DNA from: Phycisphaerales bacterium UBA2402
GTDB lineage: Bacteria > Planctomycetota > Phycisphaerae > Phycisphaerales > UBA1924
Assembly: GCA_002343715.1 (NCBI GenBank)
Contig: DDSA01000137.1
Span: 1 to 11,229 of the forward strand
Reading direction: 5' to 3'
Length of the DNA: 11,229 nt
The translations under genes and the position numbers were made by a program. Shown in pieces: positions 7,501 through 11,229 of the stretch (the stretch's first letter is position 1; the number at the start of each line of letters is the position of its first letter). A model generated the notes under the pieces. That model was not told where the DNA came from and ran no database searches. It was given only the letters and a program-made list of their open reading frames with translations.

Positions 7501-8724
7501 TCACCGCCGCCGCCGCGACGCCAGCAACGCCGCGACCCCGATCAGCGCCGCTCCACCGGGCGTGGGGACGCGGGCCACGTAGCCGTAGCGCTGCGACCCG
7601 ATGAGCGCCCGGCCCACGATGGTGCGGCCGTCATCCGAGATGCCGTACGCCTCGGTCAGACGCACGCCGCTGGGGACGCTGATCCCCTGCCCCGAGAGGT
7701 ACTCGCTCAGGCGGATGTGCCCGGTGGCCTGTGTCCATACGCTCGCCAGCGTCGTCTCGGTGGGCAGGGAGAAGTTGGAGTCGTACCCGACCACCACCGA
7801 TCCGTCGGCGCTCACATCGTGCGCGAACGCATCCTCATAGCCCGCCAGCAGCCCCAGGTCCTCCACGGTGTGCAGGTCCGTCCACCGCGCGAAGCGCCCG
7901 CCGCCCCCCGTGCGCACCGCCCCGACGATGAAACGCCCATCGGGGCTCATGCCCAGCGCCGTGGAAGAGGGCGAACCGCCGAAGCGCGGCAACTCCACAG
8001 TGCCCATCGTCGGCGACCAGGCAAAGGCGGTCGTCCACCCGTTGGTGTCCCCCGCCCCTGCGACCAGATCGCCCGAGCCGGAGACGGCGTAGGCGGAGGC
8101 GATGCTCGTGTTCGGAAGCGATGGGATCGGCTGGGCCGTCGTTCCCACCCAGCGCACGGCGATGCCGCTGGTGCCGCCCTGCCCCTGCTCCACAGCCCCG
8201 ACGACGATCTCGCCATTGTGGTTCGCGGCGTACGCCGTGCCGCGGGTGTAGTTGGAGGGGAAGGGGAGTGTGGTGGGGACGCCGGTGGTGGTTACTTTGA
8301 ACGGACGCTCTACACTCAAATTGCGATTGTCGAACCCAAGCCCTACCAGCGTCGACCCGTCGCCCGAGACCCCCCAAACGAAGACGTCTCGAGGCTCTTC
8401 AAAGTTAAGCGACACTGAAGCACGGGCCGATGGCGAAGAAAAGGTCACAGCGTAGCGCCGCGGCGCGGTGGGCGGTGCCTCAAATCGGCGAGCCACCGAA
8501 CCTGCGGCGACGAGGCCATCCGCGCTCACGCCGGTCAACGTGGCGTTGAAACCGGTCTCGGCGGTGTCCAAGGGCATCAACCAGACCCCAACGTCGGCAG
8601 CAGTGGTGCAGGCGGCAAGGCACATCGCCACGCACCGTGCGGCAACGGGCACTGTCCTCCGCGGCGGGAAGTCATGCCACGGACGCGTGCCGTGCGTACG
8701 TTTCTCGAATGTCGCGTGCGACAT
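7501..8724 (-). CDS. HAF-repeat exported protein with PEP-CTERM-like C-terminal sorting tail
   Basis: Exported repeat protein of 407 residues, probably a beta-propeller-like surface protein. At least seven HAF-type motifs are visible near residues 63, 116, 164, 211, 256, 301 and 359 (for example AHDVSADGSVVVGY, ALGMSPDGRFIVGA, AYGISDDGRTIVGR). The C-terminus (386-407) is VPTPGG, a short hydrophobic segment GAALIGVAALLA, then RRRR, the three-part PEP-CTERM pattern processed by exosortase systems. The N-terminus has basic residues then VAARCVAMCLAACTTAA, a plausible though weak signal peptide. The ATG at 8724 is chosen because it avoids overlap with the upstream gene; an ATG at 8787 would add 21 residues and overlap that gene. 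There is no Shine-Dalgarno, and a TAGGAT box ends only 7 bases upstream. Ligand or partner is unknown. Confidence 0.85.
   Translation of the reverse strand: MSHATFEKRTHGTRPWHDFPPRRTVPVAARCVAMCLAACTTAADVGVWLMPLDTAETGFNATLTGVSADGLVAAGSVARRFEAPPTAPRRYAVTFSSPSARASVSLNFEEPRDVFVWGVSGDGSTLVGLGFDNRNLSVERPFKVTTTGVPTTLPFPSNYTRGTAYAANHNGEIVVGAVEQGQGGTSGIAVRWVGTTAQPIPSLPNTSIASAYAVSGSGDLVAGAGDTNGWTTAFAWSPTMGTVELPRFGGSPSSTALGMSPDGRFIVGAVRTGGGGRFARWTDLHTVEDLGLLAGYEDAFAHDVSADGSVVVGYDSNFSLPTETTLASVWTQATGHIRLSEYLSGQGISVPSGVRLTEAYGISDDGRTIVGRALIGSQRYGYVARVPTPGGAALIGVAALLASRRRR
8709..8724. repeat. 7+2+7 inverted repeat covering the start codon of the HAF-repeat gene
   Basis: ATGTCGC and GCGACAT pair around a central GT. 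The right arm ends in the complement of the minus-strand start codon, so the first five codons could fold into a hairpin that hides the ATG, or the site could bind a dimeric regulator. Confidence 0.35.
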
Positions 8725-8731
8725 ATGTGTA

Positions 8732-8737
8732 ATCCTA
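8732..8737 (-). promoter_or_regulatory. Possible -10 element placed for a leaderless HAF-gene transcript
   Basis: Read on the minus strand this is TAGGAT, the same hexamer as the proposed -10 box at 1239-1244. It ends 7 bases before the ATG at 8724, so transcription would begin at or next to the start codon. No acceptable -35 lies 16-18 bases upstream, which keeps confidence low. Confidence 0.25.
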
Positions 8738-8740
8738 ACT

Positions 8741-8760
8741 ACGCTTGGTACAACAAGCGT
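8741..8760. repeat. Perfect 7-bp inverted repeat with 6-base loop between two minus-strand genes
   Basis: ACGCTTG (8741-8747) and CAAGCGT (8754-8760) flank GTACAA. It lies in the AT-richer 43-base gap, 7 bases after the stop of the upstream gene and just before the HAF-gene start. It may be an operator or a weak transcription end; there is no T-tract. Confidence 0.4.
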
Positions 8761-8767
8761 GCAGCGC

Positions 8768-11229
8768 CTACTGCCCGCTGTTCGCAAAGTCCACGAGGAA
8801 CGTCACCACATCCTCTGACGTTACAGAACCGTCGGCATCGTAATCGGCGACGTATTCGCCCGCGCCAAACGCCGAGCCCATCATCAGCAGATCAGCGCTA
8901 TCGACGCTCTCGTCCATGTTGATGTCGGGGCCGGTGGGGCTTTGGGCCATGCCGACGCAGTCCTCGCACTCGCCCTCCGACACGATCGCCGTGCAGGGCG
9001 GATCGCCGAGCCGTATGACCTGGATCAGGTCGTACGCGGATTGGAAGTGGAACTCGCCGCACGGCAAGGTCGTGACGTGCCGCGCCAGGAGTTTTACCTG
9101 ACCCGATGAAGACATGAACCGCGAAGCATCGCACACATCGAACGTTCGTCTCACCGAAAAGTCCGGCGTGGTGAAGGTGTACCGGCCCGCGCCATCTGCC
9201 AGCAGGCGGGTCCATTGCCCGCCCCCTGACCCTGTGTAGTCCCATAGATACACCTCACCTTCGACAATGTCCAGACCGCACGGCGTTGGGTTCTCGTCGT
9301 ACGACACCTGTGTCTCGATGCGGATGCGCAGCCCGTTGCCCGTCGCGTTGGTGAGGAGCGGGGTGAAGAGCACGATGAGTTGGGTGCTCATCAGGTCGTT
9401 TTCATCGCCCTTCGCCGCGGCGTATGTGATCGTTTCCTTCGGCGTCACCTCTTCCGTCCGGAGCGTGAAGAAAAGGTCATTCGGCGGCACCAGCACATGC
9501 CCCCACCCCATGTGCCAACTCCAGTAGTAATCGCTCACTTGAAAGGCGTACACCTGACGGTAGAGTTCCTGCCAGTTCTGCCAGCGCGAGAGCGTGATGG
9601 GCTCTTCCGGTTTGGCGTCTTGGAAAGCCACACCCTGCCGGACGTCCAGTTGCCGGCCCATCGCGAGCAACCGGCGGATGTCGTCCTTACCCGCCTCCAC
9701 TCCGAACCCGCCGGGCTGGGGCGGCATGAGAAAGTAGGGGTTGACGCGCCGGGAATGGCCCTGCGAACCGATCGCGGTCTCCGCCCGCATCCGGTTCATC
9801 CGGATGTTCGCTTGCCAGGGAGTCTCCATCGGGTGCGAGGGGAGGTACAAGTTGGGCCGTTGAAAGCCGTACGGATTGTCGTTTGTGTCTGGTGGCGGGG
9901 TGTTCCATCCGTACAGCGTCACAGAATCGAGGTCGGCCCACGACATGGTTGTTGCCGTGAACCAACTCGACAAGGGTGTCGGTTCACCGGCCACGGTCTT
10001 GACCCAGGTGTGTCCCCACCGGGCGCCCTCGGCGTACGGACTGACCAAGACCCGCCGAAAGACCCGCGAGGGGAACAGGTACGGATTGGTCGTTCCGGAA
10101 ACTTCGACCAGTGGGCGGCAGCCTTTCTCTGGTACCGCCGGACCATCAATGCACGAGGTCAATAGTTCGCGGTCCCAGAACCAACCAAACGTCTCTTCGC
10201 TCCCATCGGCAAAGTGCTCGCCGTAGTTGCTCATCAGGGGAACGGGCACGGGCACCGGAGGGTTGGTGACGATCGCCGCGTACGCAGCGCGGATGGGCTG
10301 GTACGCGCATTCGCGCATCAACGCGGCCTTCACCCGCATCATGACCCCCGTGTAGAACTGGGCGAAGGGTCGATTGGGGATCTGGTTCGGGCCGCCCCAT
10401 TGCGGACGGAACCCATACTTGTGGTACGAGTTGACCGGGCAGGTCGGGTCGCCATCAAAGACCGACCACCCCAGCGCGGCATTCAGTTCGCTTTCGAGCA
10501 TCGCCATCGTCTTCTGGTTCGGCGCGTCAAAGCCCGGGACCGGCTCGTTGGCCCACCTCGCGTCCCGCCGGACGTTAAACATGTGATACGACCAATCCGT
10601 GACGCAGCAACTGACCAGCGGCGTCTCGGCATCGAAGACGTAGCGGCGGGGCAGGGGTATGGCGTGCATCAGGTGCCGCGCGACGATGCGGGCAACGAAC
10701 GTCTCCATCCACTGTTTCAGTCTCGCTCGGGACAAACTCAGCCACGGGTGCGGCAAGACGAACGTGTTCCATCGCTGCGAGCCCGGATCGGGCGAGTTTC
10801 CTCCCCAATCCAGTTCTTCGCCATTCGCGGGCGTGATCGGATCTCCGTCGTGCAGAATGCACGTGGGCATGCTCGGATCAATCATGGTGCTGCAATGGGC
10901 AAAACCCAAGACCGCCACCGTGATGTTCGCGGGGTCGAGCGTGGGCACCGGCTGCGCCAAGCGCTGCTGAATGTAGTCCATCACCCGATCCGCCGCGGCG
11001 GTCGGGTCAACATCGGTAGCAATGCCGACATTCACATGCACCATGCCCATCAACTTCGGATCGTGGGTCCATCCCGGCGGCTCCGTCCACCACCGATCCG
11101 CGACCGCTGTGTTGATGGACTGCTGCACGAAGTAGGTCGGCAGGGTCGTCTGCGCTTTCGCGGGGCTTGGTCCACTGGTGAGAGCCATAAGGCTACCGGC
11201 GGTCAAGAGAGCGAGAGAGCGAGAGAGCG
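8768..11229 (-). CDS. Large secreted protein, possible TIM-barrel enzyme, with beta domain and dockerin-like C-terminus, 5' partial
   Basis: I do not recognise the family. The frame is open to the right edge and the first visible codons read LSRSLALLTAGSLMALTSGP then AKA|Q, the hydrophobic core and cleavage site of a signal peptide, so the start is beyond the window. A TTG at 11206 opens a frame but would lose the basic residue and half the core. Numbering from that TTG (812 residues), about 50-580 alternates hydrophobic strands and helices as in TIM barrels, with strand-end acidic residues Asp192/Glu194 (YVFDAETP) and Glu330 (SNYGEHF), suggestive of a glycoside-hydrolase-like enzyme. About 605-733 is a beta-sandwich-like region. 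Residues 761-772 and 788-799 are paired calcium loops (DINMDESVDSAD, DYDADGSVTSED) of classical dockerin type, without a GC ending. It lies 43 bases upstream of the HAF gene. Export is well supported; enzymatic activity is speculative. Confidence 0.82.
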   Translation of the reverse strand, partial: LSRSLALLTAGSLMALTSGPSPAKAQTTLPTYFVQQSINTAVADRWWTEPPGWTHDPKLMGMVHVNVGIATDVDPTAAADRVMDYIQQRLAQPVPTLDPANITVAVLGFAHCSTMIDPSMPTCILHDGDPITPANGEELDWGGNSPDPGSQRWNTFVLPHPWLSLSRARLKQWMETFVARIVARHLMHAIPLPRRYVFDAETPLVSCCVTDWSYHMFNVRRDARWANEPVPGFDAPNQKTMAMLESELNAALGWSVFDGDPTCPVNSYHKYGFRPQWGGPNQIPNRPFAQFYTGVMMRVKAALMRECAYQPIRAAYAAIVTNPPVPVPVPLMSNYGEHFADGSEETFGWFWDRELLTSCIDGPAVPEKGCRPLVEVSGTTNPYLFPSRVFRRVLVSPYAEGARWGHTWVKTVAGEPTPLSSWFTATTMSWADLDSVTLYGWNTPPPDTNDNPYGFQRPNLYLPSHPMETPWQANIRMNRMRAETAIGSQGHSRRVNPYFLMPPQPGGFGVEAGKDDIRRLLAMGRQLDVRQGVAFQDAKPEEPITLSRWQNWQELYRQVYAFQVSDYYWSWHMGWGHVLVPPNDLFFTLRTEEVTPKETITYAAAKGDENDLMSTQLIVLFTPLLTNATGNGLRIRIETQVSYDENPTPCGLDIVEGEVYLWDYTGSGGGQWTRLLADGAGRYTFTTPDFSVRRTFDVCDASRFMSSSGQVKLLARHVTTLPCGEFHFQSAYDLIQVIRLGDPPCTAIVSEGECEDCVGMAQSPTGPDINMDESVDSADLLMMGSAFGAGEYVADYDADGSVTSEDVVTFLVDFANSGQ
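11205..11229. repeat. Octanucleotide tandem repeat (GAGAGAGC) in signal-peptide coding sequence
   Basis: Units at 11205-11212 (first base A instead of G), 11213-11220 and 11221-11228 are consecutive, and 11229 starts a fourth, so the array runs off the window. On the minus strand it encodes the Leu/Ser/Arg/Ala start of the signal peptide. Eight is not a multiple of three, so gain or loss of a unit would shift the frame. Confidence 0.6.

Noticed and set aside
8601..8619. LAAC lipobox-like motif (Cys39) in the HAF protein, suggesting a lipoprotein.
   Set aside because: The hydrophobic stretch before it is short and broken by Arg, and the protein has a PEP-CTERM-like tail, which would be an unusual pairing. 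Kept only as an alternative.
1..11229. Search for CRISPR arrays, tRNA or rRNA genes, transposases and phage genes.
   Set aside because: No spaced direct repeats, no RNA gene signatures and no mobility proteins were seen; repeated segments are dockerin and HAF coding repeats.

Overview
The window looks like GC-rich chromosomal DNA from a planctomycete, most likely class Phycisphaerae. The lineage is inferred from family content: three secreted proteins end in a GC-type dockerin module (paired calcium-loop repeats ending Gly-Cys-Gly), there is an ECF sigma factor of the TIGR02999 type paired with a large Ser/Thr kinase, and one protein carries a PEP-CTERM-like tail. Seven protein genes fill nearly all of the window. 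I see no tRNA, rRNA, CRISPR array or insertion sequence, and no gene-free stretch over 300 bases.

Layout from left to right. (1) The 3' part of a subtilisin-like protease with a GC dockerin (+, cut by the left edge). (2) After a 141-base gap with a possible promoter, a secreted discoidin-like/Ig-like/GC-dockerin protein (+). (3) Convergent to it, a two-gene minus-strand unit read from about 5.8 kb down to 2.35 kb: the ECF sigma factor first, then a membrane Ser/Thr kinase with an extracytoplasmic WD40-like propeller. The two overlap by GTGA. (4) Diverging from the sigma gene, a 533-residue secreted protein of unknown function with Ig-like and GC-dockerin modules (+). (5) Convergent to that, two minus-strand genes: a HAF-repeat protein with a PEP-CTERM-like tail and, upstream of it, a large secreted protein (possible TIM-barrel enzyme) with a non-GC dockerin pair. 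The last runs off the right edge.

Functionally this reads as a surface and extracellular protein neighbourhood around one signalling module. Five of the seven genes encode exported proteins using three different C-terminal modules: GC dockerin, classical-looking dockerin and PEP-CTERM. The sigma-kinase pair sits between two Ig-plus-GC-dockerin genes, and its conserved sigma-2.2 segment lacks the usual acidic patch. That fits a kinase-controlled sigma factor, but no target promoters can be assigned from the sequence. The two edge genes are truncated by the window, not by mutation.
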